Under the pieces are notes generated by a model. It had not been told where the DNA came from, made no database searches, and saw only the letters and a program-made list of their open reading frames with translations. A DNA stretch of 33,884 bases from JAPEKQ01 sp964597945 (GTDB lineage Bacteria; Joyebacterota; Joyebacteria; Joyebacterales; Joyebacteraceae). This document shows, in pieces, positions 7,816 to 16,957 of the stretch (position 1 is its first letter; each line of letters opens with the position of its first letter). Location: positions 1 through 33,884 of the forward strand of contig CAZRAD010000009.1 in the NCBI GenBank assembly GCA_964597945.1, in the 5' to 3' direction. The translations under genes and the position numbers were made by a program.

Positions 7816-8946
7816 ATGGGGCTCGAGAGGATCAAGGGGCAGGACTCCGCCGTCAGTCTCCTCACGTCGGCCTATGCCTCCGACAGGCTGTCGCATGCCT
7901 ATCTCTTCCACGGCCCCGACGGCGTCGGGAAGGAGATGGCGGCGCTCGAGTTCGCACGTGCGCTCCACTGTGAGGCGGATGGACTGGTCAGCTGCGGTTC
8001 GTGCAGCGCGTGTCGGATGGCGGACGGTCTGAGCCACCCGGACACGCATCTGGTCTTCCCCGTCCCGACGACGATCAAACCCGCGGAGCTCGCTGAGCTC
8101 AAGGCATCCGGGTTGAAGTCCGGATTCCGCGAGCAGGATTTCGGCAGGAAGACGGCCGTCATCTCCGTCGACACGGTGCTCTCTGAGGTCGTGGTCAAGG
8201 CGAACAAGCGGCCGTACATCGGTCCGTGGAAGGTGTTCATCATCGCCGACGCCGACCGAATGACGACCGAGGCGGCGAACACGCTCCTTAAGACGCTCGA
8301 GGAGCCGCCGGAGCAGACCGTCATCATCCTGACGACGTCGCGACCAACGGCGCTGCCGGCCACCGTCATCTCGCGCTGCCAGCGGGTCGCGTTCGGGCGG
8401 CTCCGTCGGAAGGACGTGGAGGCCGTGCTTCTGGCCGATCCGCGATTGGGATTCGAGCCGAAGGAGGCGAAGGCCGCTGCGGCGATGTCGCAGGGGTGTC
8501 CGGGTGTTGCGGTCCGCGCCGGCAGAGACGGGCTCGCGGGCGAGCTCAGAAGCGTGGCGCTCATCATGGGCGGCTCACGGCTGACGACCGCGTCATCGCT
8601 TCTCGACGAGGCGAACAGATTGGCGTACCGTCTCGGGCGTGACGAGCAGCAGAAGTTCCTCGACCTGATGCTCCTGTGGCTGCATGACGTGCTGCAGCTC
8701 TCGCAGCGGCGGGGGACCGGCGAACCTGAGATCCTCTACGCAGGCCACCGCGCGGAGATCGAGCGGATGGCGGACACGATGAACGTCGACGACCTCGAAC
8801 GGCTCATTCACAAGATCGACGACGCCCGGCGGGCCATCGAGCGCTACTCGAACCCGTCGATCGTCTTCACCTCGGTGCTTCTCGACCTGGCGGTCGTGAG
8901 GAAGCGGGCGTCGACAAGGAGAGGTGCAGCTCATGGAGTCCGGTAA
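7816..8946 (+). CDS. holB: DNA polymerase III delta' subunit
   Basis: A 376-residue clamp-loader AAA+ subunit. Visible are GQDSAVSLLTSAYASDRLSHAYLFHGP leading into Walker A GPDGVGKE (residues 33-40), a zinc module with four cysteines (C52, C60, C63, C66 in HCEADGLVSCGSCSAC), a TEAANTLLKTLEEPPEQT segment and sensor-1 region TTSRPTALPATVISRCQ. The KxLEEPP pattern is shared by delta' and the gamma/tau subunit. The modest length and the neighbour ricT favour delta'. The start is ATG 7816 with GGGAG 5 bases upstream, downstream of a good promoter. The end overlaps ricT by 14 bases. Confidence 0.92.
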   Translation: MGLERIKGQDSAVSLLTSAYASDRLSHAYLFHGPDGVGKEMAALEFARALHCEADGLVSCGSCSACRMADGLSHPDTHLVFPVPTTIKPAELAELKASGLKSGFREQDFGRKTAVISVDTVLSEVVVKANKRPYIGPWKVFIIADADRMTTEAANTLLKTLEEPPEQTVIILTTSRPTALPATVISRCQRVAFGRLRRKDVEAVLLADPRLGFEPKEAKAAAAMSQGCPGVAVRAGRDGLAGELRSVALIMGGSRLTTASSLLDEANRLAYRLGRDEQQKFLDLMLLWLHDVLQLSQRRGTGEPEILYAGHRAEIERMADTMNVDDLERLIHKIDDARRAIERYSNPSIVFTSVLLDLAVVRKRASTRRGAAHGVR

Positions 8947-9934
8947 CGTAGAATCCGGCAATGTAGGGTCCGAGAACGTGGAGCCCGAGAACGTAGAGCC
9001 CGAGAACGTAGAGCCCGAGAACGAGACGGGCGGAGTGCTTCGCGGAACACCCGAGTCCTTCGAGTTGGAGTTCAAGGGCGGCCGGAAGGCCATCTTCGGG
9101 AACCCGCGGAATATCCCCTTCCGCGCGGGCGATCAGGCGATCGTCGAGGTCGACCGAGGCCAGGACATCGGCGTGATCATCCGCGAGGGTGATGAGGCGA
9201 GCAAGAAGCTCAGGGACAAGGGCATTCTCGGTCCGATCCTCCGACGCGCCACGACCGGCGACATCGAGCGCCGCGAGGAGTTGGCCGATAAGGAGGCGGA
9301 GGCGCACCGCATCTGCCAGCAGTGTATCGCGCGCCAGAGCCTCCCGATGAAACTGGTTGACGTCGAGTGGCAGTTCGACGGCAACAAGATCCGCTTCTAC
9401 TTCACATCGGACCGGCGAGTCGATTTCCGGAAGCTCGTCCGCGACCTCGCCAGTATCTTCAAGACGCGTATCGAGATGCGACAGATCGGTGTGCGGGATG
9501 AGGCCCGTCGCCTGGGCGGCTTCGGCCGCTGCGGCCGCTACTACTGCTGTCGCGGCGTTATCAGCGACTTCGATCCGGTGACGCTCAAGATGGTCAAGGA
9601 GCAGCATCTCGCGCCGGGCTCCCCGAAGATCTCCGGCGGTTGCGGGCGCCTGATGTGCTGTCTGAGATACGAGCGCGACCTGTACGCGCAGTCCAAGAAG
9701 GAGTTCCCCAAGGTCGGTACGAAGGGGACGATCGAAGGCGAGTTGTTCAAAGTCATCGGCACCGACATCTTCCATAGAACCGTAACGCTCGGCCGCAAGG
9801 ACGATGATCCGATCACCGTAACGCTCGATGATTTCAAGAAGGGCAAGATCATAGCGGTCGGTACCGAGGAGGCGGAGAAGGTCAAGGAGGACTACTGGAG
9901 CGAGGCGGAACGCATCGCTCGAGGCGACGAGTAG
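8933..9934 (+). CDS. ricT: PSP1-domain protein, RicT/YaaT family
   Basis: 333 residues. The core matches YaaT/RicT: RICQQCIARQSLPMKLVD, then a PSP1 C-terminal domain with GRCGRYYCC and CGRLMCCLRYE. Those cysteine clusters are conserved in the family. In Bacillus, RicT forms an iron-sulfur complex with RicA and RicF that stimulates Y-complex-dependent RNA processing. No ricA or ricF is in this window. ATG 8933 is chosen over GTG 8924 because AGGAGAGG (8917-8924) is then well spaced. The N-terminal 30 residues are encoded by a 15-base tandem repeat and are probably disordered. The extension makes the protein longer than Bacillus YaaT (about 275). Confidence 0.92.
   Translation: MESGNVESGNVGSENVEPENVEPENVEPENETGGVLRGTPESFELEFKGGRKAIFGNPRNIPFRAGDQAIVEVDRGQDIGVIIREGDEASKKLRDKGILGPILRRATTGDIERREELADKEAEAHRICQQCIARQSLPMKLVDVEWQFDGNKIRFYFTSDRRVDFRKLVRDLASIFKTRIEMRQIGVRDEARRLGGFGRCGRYYCCRGVISDFDPVTLKMVKEQHLAPGSPKISGGCGRLMCCLRYERDLYAQSKKEFPKVGTKGTIEGELFKVIGTDIFHRTVTLGRKDDDPITVTLDDFKKGKIIAVGTEEAEKVKEDYWSEAERIARGDE
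8948..9022 (+). repeat. ricT: 15-base tandem repeat inside the ricT 5' end
   Basis: Five units of 15 bases with consensus GTAGAGCCCGAGAAC. The last two are identical and the first two are degenerate. They encode the pentapeptide V-E-(P/S)-(E/G)-N. Because the unit is a multiple of three, copy-number change would keep the frame. Confidence 0.85.
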
Positions 9935-9965
9935 CGGAGTCGCTCCGATACATCGAGAGGACACG

Positions 9966-11915
9966 ATGGCAGGCAAGTACTACATCACCACGGCGATCGA
10001 CTACGTCAACAGCGCGCCGCATATCGGGACGGCGTACGAGAAGATCTCGGCCGACGTCTTTGCGCGCTATCATCGGCTTCTCGGTGACGATGTCTACTTC
10101 CAGATGGGCAACGACGAACACAGTCTCAACGTCGAGCGCGCCGCCCGCGAGAAGGGCATGGACCCGCTGGCGTACTGCGACGAGATGGAGGGCGTGTTCC
10201 GCCACATCTGGGAGAAGCTCGAGATCTCGTTCGACCGGTTCGTCCGGACGACGAGTGACGAACACGAGCGTCGCCTCAGCCTTCTGTTCGAGGCGCTGTC
10301 TGATGACGTCTACAAGGGCCACTACGAGGGCTACTACTGCGAGTCGTGCGAGGCGTTTCTCCAGGAGAAGGACCTCGATGATGGGAACTGTCCGACGCAC
10401 GGGACGGAGCCTGCCTGGATCCGCGAGGAGAACTACTTCTTCCGTCTCTCGAAGTACGCCGACGCGCTGCTGAGACACATCGAGGAGCATCCGGAGTTCA
10501 TCCAGCCCGAATCGCGCAGGAACGAGATCGTCCAGCTCATCAAGGGCGGTCTCGATGACATCAGTGTGACGCGCGCGGGGTCGGAGTGGGGTGTCCCGCT
10601 TCCGAAGGACCCGTCGCACGTCATCTACGTCTGGGTCGACGCGCTCACGAACTACATCACGGGTGTCGGATTCGGTGAGGACGAGGAGACGTTCAAGCGC
10701 TGGTGGCCGGCCGACACACATCTCATCGGCAAGGACATCACGCGGTTCCACTGTGTCATATGGCCGGCGATGCTCATGAGCGCCGGTGTGGCGCTTCCGA
10801 AGACCATCTACGGTCACGGCTTCGTCTACTTCAAGGGACAGAAGCTCTCGAAGAGCCGGGGCGTCATCGTCAACCCGCTTGAGGCGTCCGACATGTTCGG
10901 CCCGTGTGCGCTTCGCTACTTCCTCATGCGCGAGGGGACGTACGGCAGGGATCTTGATTTCACGTGGGAGCAGTTCCGCTCGCGATACGATTCGGAGCTT
11001 GCTAACGACCTTGGCAACCTCGTCTCGCGCGCGACCGCGATGGTCGAGAAGTTCCTCGGCGGCGAGGTCGCGTATCGGGCTGAGGGCACGATCGTCGGAG
11101 GTGGCGGATACGAGCTCGTCGATCTGGCGAGGTCGGTCGCCGCGGACGCGGCGAAGGCCGTGACCGAGTACGCACCGCAGATCGCGCTCGCTCGCATCTG
11201 GGAACTCGTCCGACGCGCGAACGCGTACATCGAAGAGGAGAAGCCGTGGGTCCTCGCGAAGAGTGATCCGGATCGGCTCACACAGGTTCTCTTCGATGTG
11301 CTCGAGGTGGTCAGGCAGGTCGCCATCATGACGTGGCCGTTCATGCCCGAGAAATCGGAGGAGATCCTCTCGCGGCTGGGGCAGACGCTCACGCCGGGGG
11401 ACATCCCGTACGACGAACTCCTCTCCTGGGGATACGGCTGGACGCCAGGAACGACGGTCGCGAAGGGCGATCCCGTGTTCCCGAAGTACACCGACGAAGA
11501 CCTCAAAGCGAAGTTCGACGTTCTGTCGGGCGGCGCGTCGCAGAGCGACGCGAAGGCGGAGAAGGACACTCCCAGGAAGGACGGAAAGCCGATGATCAGC
11601 TTTGACCAGTTCCAATCTCTCGAGTTCAAGCTGGCCAGCGTCCTGGAGGCCGAGAAGGTCGAAGGGGCTGACAAGCTCCTCAAGCTCAGGGTCGACCTCG
11701 GGGGAGGCGATGTCCGCCAGATGGTCGCGGGCATCGCGAAGAGCTACGCGCCCGATGAACTCGTCGGGAAGACGATCCTCGTGCTCGCGAACCTCGAGCC
11801 GGCTACGATCCGCGGCGTGGAGTCGCAGGCGATGCTGCTTGCAGCCTCCACCAGCGACGGTCTGACCGTGCTCGTGCCCGACCGCGAGTTCCCGGCCGGA
11901 ACGAAGGTGAGCTAG
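9966..11915 (+). CDS. metG: Methionyl-tRNA synthetase with C-terminal tRNA-binding domain
   Basis: 649 residues. It charges tRNA-Met with methionine. The class I signatures are the HIGH-type PHIGTAY (about residues 18-24), a KMSKS-type KLSKSRG (about 298-304) and WVDALTNYITGVG. The zinc-knuckle region carries CESC and CPTH. From about residue 540 there is an OB-fold tRNA-binding domain (EFKLASVLEAEKVEGADKLL, RQMVAGIAKSY, LANLEPATIRGVESQAM), as in MetS of Bacillus and E. coli MetG. The ribosome site GAGAGGA precedes ATG 9966. The stop is immediately followed by the GTG of the next gene, so the two are probably translationally coupled. Confidence 0.97.
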   Translation: MAGKYYITTAIDYVNSAPHIGTAYEKISADVFARYHRLLGDDVYFQMGNDEHSLNVERAAREKGMDPLAYCDEMEGVFRHIWEKLEISFDRFVRTTSDEHERRLSLLFEALSDDVYKGHYEGYYCESCEAFLQEKDLDDGNCPTHGTEPAWIREENYFFRLSKYADALLRHIEEHPEFIQPESRRNEIVQLIKGGLDDISVTRAGSEWGVPLPKDPSHVIYVWVDALTNYITGVGFGEDEETFKRWWPADTHLIGKDITRFHCVIWPAMLMSAGVALPKTIYGHGFVYFKGQKLSKSRGVIVNPLEASDMFGPCALRYFLMREGTYGRDLDFTWEQFRSRYDSELANDLGNLVSRATAMVEKFLGGEVAYRAEGTIVGGGGYELVDLARSVAADAAKAVTEYAPQIALARIWELVRRANAYIEEEKPWVLAKSDPDRLTQVLFDVLEVVRQVAIMTWPFMPEKSEEILSRLGQTLTPGDIPYDELLSWGYGWTPGTTVAKGDPVFPKYTDEDLKAKFDVLSGGASQSDAKAEKDTPRKDGKPMISFDQFQSLEFKLASVLEAEKVEGADKLLKLRVDLGGGDVRQMVAGIAKSYAPDELVGKTILVLANLEPATIRGVESQAMLLAASTSDGLTVLVPDREFPAGTKVS

Positions 11916-13277
11916 GTGCTCGTCGACACCCACCTGCATCTCGACCTCAAAGACTACGACCAGGACCGCGAGGCCGTCATCGAGCGGGCGCGCGCCGCAG
12001 GCGTGCGCTTCATGGTCAACATCGGCTTCGATCTCAAGACGACGCGCGGCTCGATCGCGCTCGCGGAGAGGTACGAGTTCTTCCGCGCGAGCGCCGGGCT
12101 CCATCCGCACGAGGCGAAGCTCTGGAACCACAAGTTCGAAGCTGAGCTGGAGGGGCTCGCCGGGCACCCGAGCGTCGTCGCCATCGGCGAGACGGGGCTT
12201 GATTTCTACCGCAACCTCTCCCCGAAGGGAGACCAGATCCGCGCCTTCCGCGGTCAGATCAGGATGGCGAAGCGGCTGGGGCTTCCCCTCGTCATCCACA
12301 ATCGCGATGCCCTCGACGACGTGCTCACCGTCATCGATGAAGAGGAGGCGGGGGAGGTCGGCGGGGTGATGCACTGCTTCCCCGGCAACGCCGAGTACGC
12401 GCGCGAGGTCGTCGACCGCGGATTCCACATCGGCATCGGTGGTCCGATCACACTCGAGAGGAACGGGCGGCTCGCCGAGGTCGCGCGGACGATCCCGCGC
12501 AGGCGTCTCGTGCTCGAGACAGACGCTCCCTGGCTGACTCCACAGCCTCACAAGGGGAAGGGACGGAGGCGGAACGAGCCGGCCTTCATCGTCAGTGTTG
12601 CCGAGGCGATCGCTGCGGCGACCGGAATGTCGTACGACGATGTGGCAAGACAGACCACGGGCAACGCGATGCGCCTCTATGGTATCAAGCCGCCGCGGCC
12701 GTCGATCGCCTACGAGATGTGGGGCAATCTCTATCTGAACATCACGAACCGCTGCACGAACAAGTGCGAGTTCTGCATCCGCTATCAGACCGACGTGCTG
12801 TGGGGATACAATCTGAGACTCGACCACGAGCCGACCGCCCAGGAACTGCTCGAGGCCATCGGGGATCCGACGCACTACAAGGAGATCGTCTTCTGCGGAT
12901 ACGGCGAGCCGACGGTTCGTCTCGATGTGCTGCTCGAGGTCGGCCGGGCGGTGCGCGAGGCTGGTGGGCGCGTGCGCGTGAACACCAACGGCCACGCGAG
13001 CCTCATCTGGAACAGGAACGTCGCTCCGGAGCTCGCGGAGGCGGCGGATGCTGTCTCGGTCAGCCTCAATGCGGAGAGCGCCGCGGTCTACGAGCAGATC
13101 TGCAAGCCGGCATACGGGTCCGACACGTACGACCACGTCAAGGCGTTCATCCGGGAGAGTCTCAAGGCGGGGCTCGAGGTCACGGCCAGTGTGGTCAACG
13201 TTCCCGAGGTTGATATCGAAGCGTCACGGAAGGTCGCGACGGAACTCGGTGCGAGCTTCCGTGTGCGGGGAGGCTGA
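11916..13277 (+). CDS. TatD-family hydrolase fused to a radical SAM domain
   Basis: 453 residues with two enzymes in one chain. Residues 1 to about 258 are a complete TatD metal-dependent hydrolase: VDTHLHLDLK, GLHPHEAK, AIGETGLDFYRN, LVIHNRD, GVMHCFPG, LETDAPWLTPQPHKGK and RQTTGNAMRLYGI. TatD enzymes are nucleases or D-aminoacyl-tRNA deacylase-like hydrolases. Residues about 260-453 are a short radical SAM domain with C280xxxC284xxC287 (CTNKCEFC) for the 4Fe-4S cluster, then EIVFCGYGEPTVR and RVNTNGHASL. It ends in FRVRGG, as I recall for the TatD-associated radical SAM family (TIGR04038). The reaction of that domain is unknown. It begins with GTG directly after metG and ends 3 bases before rsmA. 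Confidence 0.93.
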   Translation: MLVDTHLHLDLKDYDQDREAVIERARAAGVRFMVNIGFDLKTTRGSIALAERYEFFRASAGLHPHEAKLWNHKFEAELEGLAGHPSVVAIGETGLDFYRNLSPKGDQIRAFRGQIRMAKRLGLPLVIHNRDALDDVLTVIDEEEAGEVGGVMHCFPGNAEYAREVVDRGFHIGIGGPITLERNGRLAEVARTIPRRRLVLETDAPWLTPQPHKGKGRRRNEPAFIVSVAEAIAAATGMSYDDVARQTTGNAMRLYGIKPPRPSIAYEMWGNLYLNITNRCTNKCEFCIRYQTDVLWGYNLRLDHEPTAQELLEAIGDPTHYKEIVFCGYGEPTVRLDVLLEVGRAVREAGGRVRVNTNGHASLIWNRNVAPELAEAADAVSVSLNAESAAVYEQICKPAYGSDTYDHVKAFIRESLKAGLEVTASVVNVPEVDIEASRKVATELGASFRVRGG

Positions 13278-13280
13278 GCG

Positions 13281-14129
13281 GTGGATGCGCGCTCTCCTGC
13301 GTCGATGCTGTCGAAGTATCGGCTTGCGCCATCGAAAGACCGCGGGCAGAATTTCCTCGACGACCAAAACGTCATACATAAGGTCGTCGAGTCCGCGGCC
13401 ATCCGCCCCGACGATCTCGTTGTGGAGGTCGGCTCGGGGTTCGGAGCTCTGACGTTCGGTCTTGCCGAACGCGCCGGCCACGTTATCGCGGTTGAGCTGG
13501 ACTCCGGCATCGTACGGGCGTTCACGGAGGAGTACGGTGAGCCAGCGGGAGTCACGCTTGTCGCCGGTGACATCCTCGACTTCGACCTCGCCGCGGCGTG
13601 CTCGGAGTTCAACAGGGAGAAGCTCGTCGTCGCGGGCAATATACCGTACAGTGTCACGAGCCCGCTCATCGCGCGCCTCATCGACGCCGGCGAGCACATC
13701 TCGCGGGCCGTGCTGATGGTCCAGGCCGAGGTCGGCGACCGACTCACGGCGGGACCGGGGACCAGCGACTACGGGAGGCTATCGGTCGTCGTTCAGTTCC
13801 ACGCGGTCGTGCGGCAGCTCTTCACGATCAGGCGGACATGTTTCACGCCGAAGCCCAAGGTCGACTCGCGCGTCATCGAGATCGATTTCGAGTCCGCGCC
13901 TGTGCGCGACGCCGAGAGGACCACATTCGAGACCGTTGTGGCGGCCGCGTTCGGCAAGCGGCGCAAGATGCTCCGCGGAGCGCTGGCGGATCTGCTCGGC
14001 GAGCGGGGAGCAACGGTGGAGGGACTCCAGAGGGCATCGGGCATCGATCTCTCCCGTCGCGGGGAGACGCTTTCGGTCGAGGAGTTCGAGCGCATCGCGC
14101 TCGCCATAGGTACCGCGGAGACGCCGTGA
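13281..14129 (+). CDS. rsmA: 16S rRNA dimethyladenosine transferase RsmA (KsgA)
   Basis: 282 residues. It dimethylates two adjacent adenines near the 3' end of 16S rRNA. Family signatures are KDRGQNFLDDQNVIHKVV at the N-terminus, the SAM-binding VVEVGSGFGALTFGLAE, VIAVELDSGIVRAF, the catalytic VAGNIPYSVTSPLI (NIPY), and the C-terminal FGKRRKMLRGAL with the helical tail. The GTG start at 13281 has GGGGAGG 8-9 bases upstream. The last four bases (GTGA) overlap the start of the outer-membrane protein gene. The tatD-ksgA neighbourhood is widely conserved. Confidence 0.96.
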   Translation: MDARSPASMLSKYRLAPSKDRGQNFLDDQNVIHKVVESAAIRPDDLVVEVGSGFGALTFGLAERAGHVIAVELDSGIVRAFTEEYGEPAGVTLVAGDILDFDLAAACSEFNREKLVVAGNIPYSVTSPLIARLIDAGEHISRAVLMVQAEVGDRLTAGPGTSDYGRLSVVVQFHAVVRQLFTIRRTCFTPKPKVDSRVIEIDFESAPVRDAERTTFETVVAAAFGKRRKMLRGALADLLGERGATVEGLQRASGIDLSRRGETLSVEEFERIALAIGTAETP

Positions 14130-16168
14130 AGACTTCCTCCCACATCGCGCTGCTGCTGGTTGTGCTCTTTGCTGTCGTTGTGACGATGGGGGGAGCAGCG
14201 TACGGGCAGACGGCTGAGCCACCACCCGTCGAAGACGGGGAGGCGTCGGATGGAGAGGGCGTCGGAGCGCCGGGCGACACACTCGGTGGGGGAGCGCCCG
14301 GCGACACCCTCGGAGCTCCGGCCGACAGCCTGGCAGGAAACGCGCCGGTCGCCATGAACGAGCACATGGAGTCGTTCCAGAACACGGGTCCCGGGACGCG
14401 CCCGCGCGTCGCCGAACTCGAGCCGGAGTTTCACCCGGTCTACAAGCTTACGTACAAACGCGATGAGGGGATCGGGACGTGGGGACATGATTTCACCATG
14501 AACTACCCTCTCTCGAAGAAGCTCAAGTTCAACTCGTCGGCCAGCATCACGACCAAAGAGGATGAGATCCTCAATCGCGAGAACCGCCAGGAGACCTGGA
14601 GGGCGGGGCTCAACTACAATCTCACCGGCGCCGTCGGCATGGGCGTGAAGTTCAATCGTTCCTATCAGATCGACACGCGCAATCCGGGGAGGCCGACCGA
14701 GGTCGAGACGTCTCGCGAGAAGGAAACGATGGACTTCTCGACCAGCTACAGCAAGACGCACTTCTCAGGGTTCTCGACGAGCCTCAGCGCGTCCGCCGGC
14801 ATCGAGCGCAACGACTACGCCGACATCACCAGCAACGGCTCGACTCAGAATGTGTCCGCGACGCTGGGCTACGAGATCGTTGAGAACCTAGACTCAACTG
14901 TGAGCTACACGGGTCGACACTCGGTGCTGGACTCGAAACAGGGAGACTTCGAAAGCACCGACGAGTCGGTGAGTCACGCACTGAGTGCCGACTTCGACTA
15001 CGAGTGGGCCGGGCACCTGTTCAAAGCCGACGCGCGCCGGTCGTACTCCGAGACCCAGTATCCCAAAGAGGGCCAGACGGAGCAGCGCGACCAGGAGAGT
15101 GAGGGCCTGGACTTCAGCACGGAGTTCCAGCCGCTTGCGAACCTCGGGATGGACTTCGGCTACACCTACACAAGGAACCAGACGTACTACATCGTCGAGA
15201 CGACGAGGGACAGCGATATCCGCTCGCGAAGTGTCAACGGCAAGCTCGACTACTCGCTTGGAGCGACCACGTTCTCCGCCCAGCTCTCCTCCAAGAAGGA
15301 CCGAAGCGACCAATTCAGCATCCAGACCGGCGACACGTACAGCGACAGCTTCGGCACCACGATCATGCACACGTTCAACTCCAAACTCAGCAGCACGTTC
15401 CGGGGGAGCGTCTCGCTCCTCTCATTTCACTACGACGATCCGGAGGAGAACGACCAGGACCGAGACCTTCTCAACCAGGAGGCGACGGTGACGCTCAGCT
15501 ACAAGCCCCGGACCGATATCTCCGCCGATCTCTTGATGCGCGTGAAGGAGAGCCAACTCATCTACATCCGGACATCGAGGACCGGCGACAACAAGACGAC
15601 GAACACCTACAGCATCCAGCCTTCCATCAGGAAGGTCTTCAGTCCGACCGTGAGCGTCGATCAGAAGTACGAGCTCTCGGCCGACTACTTCTTCTACACG
15701 TTCGACACGAGCTCGAATTCGCTCATCCGGAACTTCGGTGTCACAACAGATCTGACCTGGCGGATCATGGACCGCATCAACACGACGTTCACGCACCGCT
15801 ACCGCGGACAGGATGAGGGGAGCTATGTCGAGGGTGACGACGGGATCGAGCGCTACGGGAAGAGCAGCGAACGGGATACGCACACGCTGACGATCCTCGT
15901 TCGGTACAACCTGTTTGGCCTGGTCGAACTTGAAGTCCAGCAGGACTACAACGTCTCAATGAAGTGGGTGCTCGAGGGAGACACGAGACGGCTCTCCTGG
16001 GAGAAGCACGATACGAGTCTCCAGGGTAAGGCGAGCATCAGTCACGACCTCGAGAACGGTACGAAGCTCCGTGCGTCGGTCTCGAGAACCCTCAGGGACG
16101 CGCCCAACATCAACGAGCGCCAGCAGGACGTCTGGAATGCGTCCATCTCGCTCGAAAGGACATTCTAG
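14126..16168 (+). CDS. Predicted outer-membrane beta-barrel protein, function unknown
   Basis: 680 residues from the GTG that overlaps the rsmA stop. A signal peptide (KTSSHIALLL to AAYGQ, about 28 residues) is followed by a low-complexity acidic linker with near-repeats GAPGDTL/GAPADSL. From about residue 105 to the end there are many alternating hydrophobic/polar strands rich in S, T, Y and D (for example FSTSYSKTHFSGFSTSLSASAG, NVSATLGYEIVENLDSTVSYTG). The last residue is phenylalanine (ISLERTF), the classical outer-membrane C-terminal signal. I estimate over 20 strands but did not compute topology. I do not recognise a named family. Two NTF2-like lipoprotein genes follow. A frame open further upstream belongs to the shadow of rsmA. 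Confidence 0.75.
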   Translation: MKTSSHIALLLVVLFAVVVTMGGAAYGQTAEPPPVEDGEASDGEGVGAPGDTLGGGAPGDTLGAPADSLAGNAPVAMNEHMESFQNTGPGTRPRVAELEPEFHPVYKLTYKRDEGIGTWGHDFTMNYPLSKKLKFNSSASITTKEDEILNRENRQETWRAGLNYNLTGAVGMGVKFNRSYQIDTRNPGRPTEVETSREKETMDFSTSYSKTHFSGFSTSLSASAGIERNDYADITSNGSTQNVSATLGYEIVENLDSTVSYTGRHSVLDSKQGDFESTDESVSHALSADFDYEWAGHLFKADARRSYSETQYPKEGQTEQRDQESEGLDFSTEFQPLANLGMDFGYTYTRNQTYYIVETTRDSDIRSRSVNGKLDYSLGATTFSAQLSSKKDRSDQFSIQTGDTYSDSFGTTIMHTFNSKLSSTFRGSVSLLSFHYDDPEENDQDRDLLNQEATVTLSYKPRTDISADLLMRVKESQLIYIRTSRTGDNKTTNTYSIQPSIRKVFSPTVSVDQKYELSADYFFYTFDTSSNSLIRNFGVTTDLTWRIMDRINTTFTHRYRGQDEGSYVEGDDGIERYGKSSERDTHTLTILVRYNLFGLVELEVQQDYNVSMKWVLEGDTRRLSWEKHDTSLQGKASISHDLENGTKLRASVSRTLRDAPNINERQQDVWNASISLERTF

Positions 16169-16767
16169 TGAACAGGCGAGCACACTTCATCCTGATAGGG
16201 CTTCTCGCACTCCTGCTGTCTTCGGCCGGCTGCCTGTTCAGTCCGCGAGACCCCGATGGACCCCCGGACGATGTCGCGGACAATTGGGAGACGCCGGTGA
16301 CCACCACGATCCTCCGCGAGAATCTGAAGGCTGCACTCGAAGGCGAGAACATCGGGAACATCTCGGACTGCTTCACGGACGACTACGTGTTTGAAGTTGA
16401 TCCGTCGGACTACATCGATGCCGGGGCTGAGGGCGATGTTCGATACGCCGACTGGGGCAAGGACGATGAGACCCAGGCGACCCAGGCGATCTTCGCCAGC
16501 GCATCCGATATCAATGTGACGTTCATCAATGTGGAGTCCACCGACGAGAGTGGAGATGACATGTACCGGCGCGAGGACTACGTGTTGACGATCTTCTGGC
16601 AGTCCGGACAGAACATCAACGAGGAGATCACCTACAAGGGCCAGGCAACGCTCCATATGCGCCGCGAACAGTCAAGCTGGGCCATCTACCGCTGGGTCGA
16701 CAGCCGGACGGTGGAGCCATCCGAGAATGAGACCTGGGGTGTGCTCCGCGGTGACTACCGCCAGTAG
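16168..16767 (+). CDS. NTF2-like lipoprotein, paralogue of the gene at 17026
   Basis: 199 residues. It starts with GTG 16168, which shares one base with the stop of the barrel gene, so translational coupling is likely. A lipoprotein signal ends in SSAGC (about residue 22). The mature part follows a pattern also seen in the protein at 17026: an N-terminal helix (TTILRENLKAALEGENIGNI), an acidic DCFTDDYVFEVDPSDY strand, WGKDDETQATQAIF, and a C-terminal SWAIYRWVDSRT strand. That suggests an NTF2/SnoaL-like alpha-beta cone, probably a binding rather than a catalytic protein. The specific function is unknown. Confidence 0.75.
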   Translation: MNRRAHFILIGLLALLLSSAGCLFSPRDPDGPPDDVADNWETPVTTTILRENLKAALEGENIGNISDCFTDDYVFEVDPSDYIDAGAEGDVRYADWGKDDETQATQAIFASASDINVTFINVESTDESGDDMYRREDYVLTIFWQSGQNINEEITYKGQATLHMRREQSSWAIYRWVDSRTVEPSENETWGVLRGDYRQ

Positions 16768-16957
16768 TGCAGCGTGGCAAACAGACTCCGCGTGCGGGCG
16801 ACTGCCGAATACTCGCCACTTCGATGCGTCCAATTACTCGTTGCCGGGTCCTGTCGGCACGAGGATTGCACTCATATCCATGGTTCAACGTGTCTCGGAA
16901 CCTGTTGCCCTGCAGCGAGTTGCGGGCTCGGCCGGGCGACCAGGCATGGTGAAGACG

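Noticed and set aside
9935..9951. CGGAG-TCG-CTCCG mini-hairpin between ricT and metG
   Set aside because: A 5-bp stem with a 3-base loop in GC-rich DNA is expected by chance, and the genes look co-transcribed.
9882..13136. A very long open frame on the minus strand across metG and tatD
   Set aside because: It is the shadow of strongly recognisable + strand genes in GC-rich DNA. Its protein is an Arg/Asp/Leu/Val-rich string with no family motif.
13598..14125. A 176-residue upstream extension of the barrel protein
   Set aside because: It lies in another frame within rsmA. GTG 14126 directly precedes a signal peptide.
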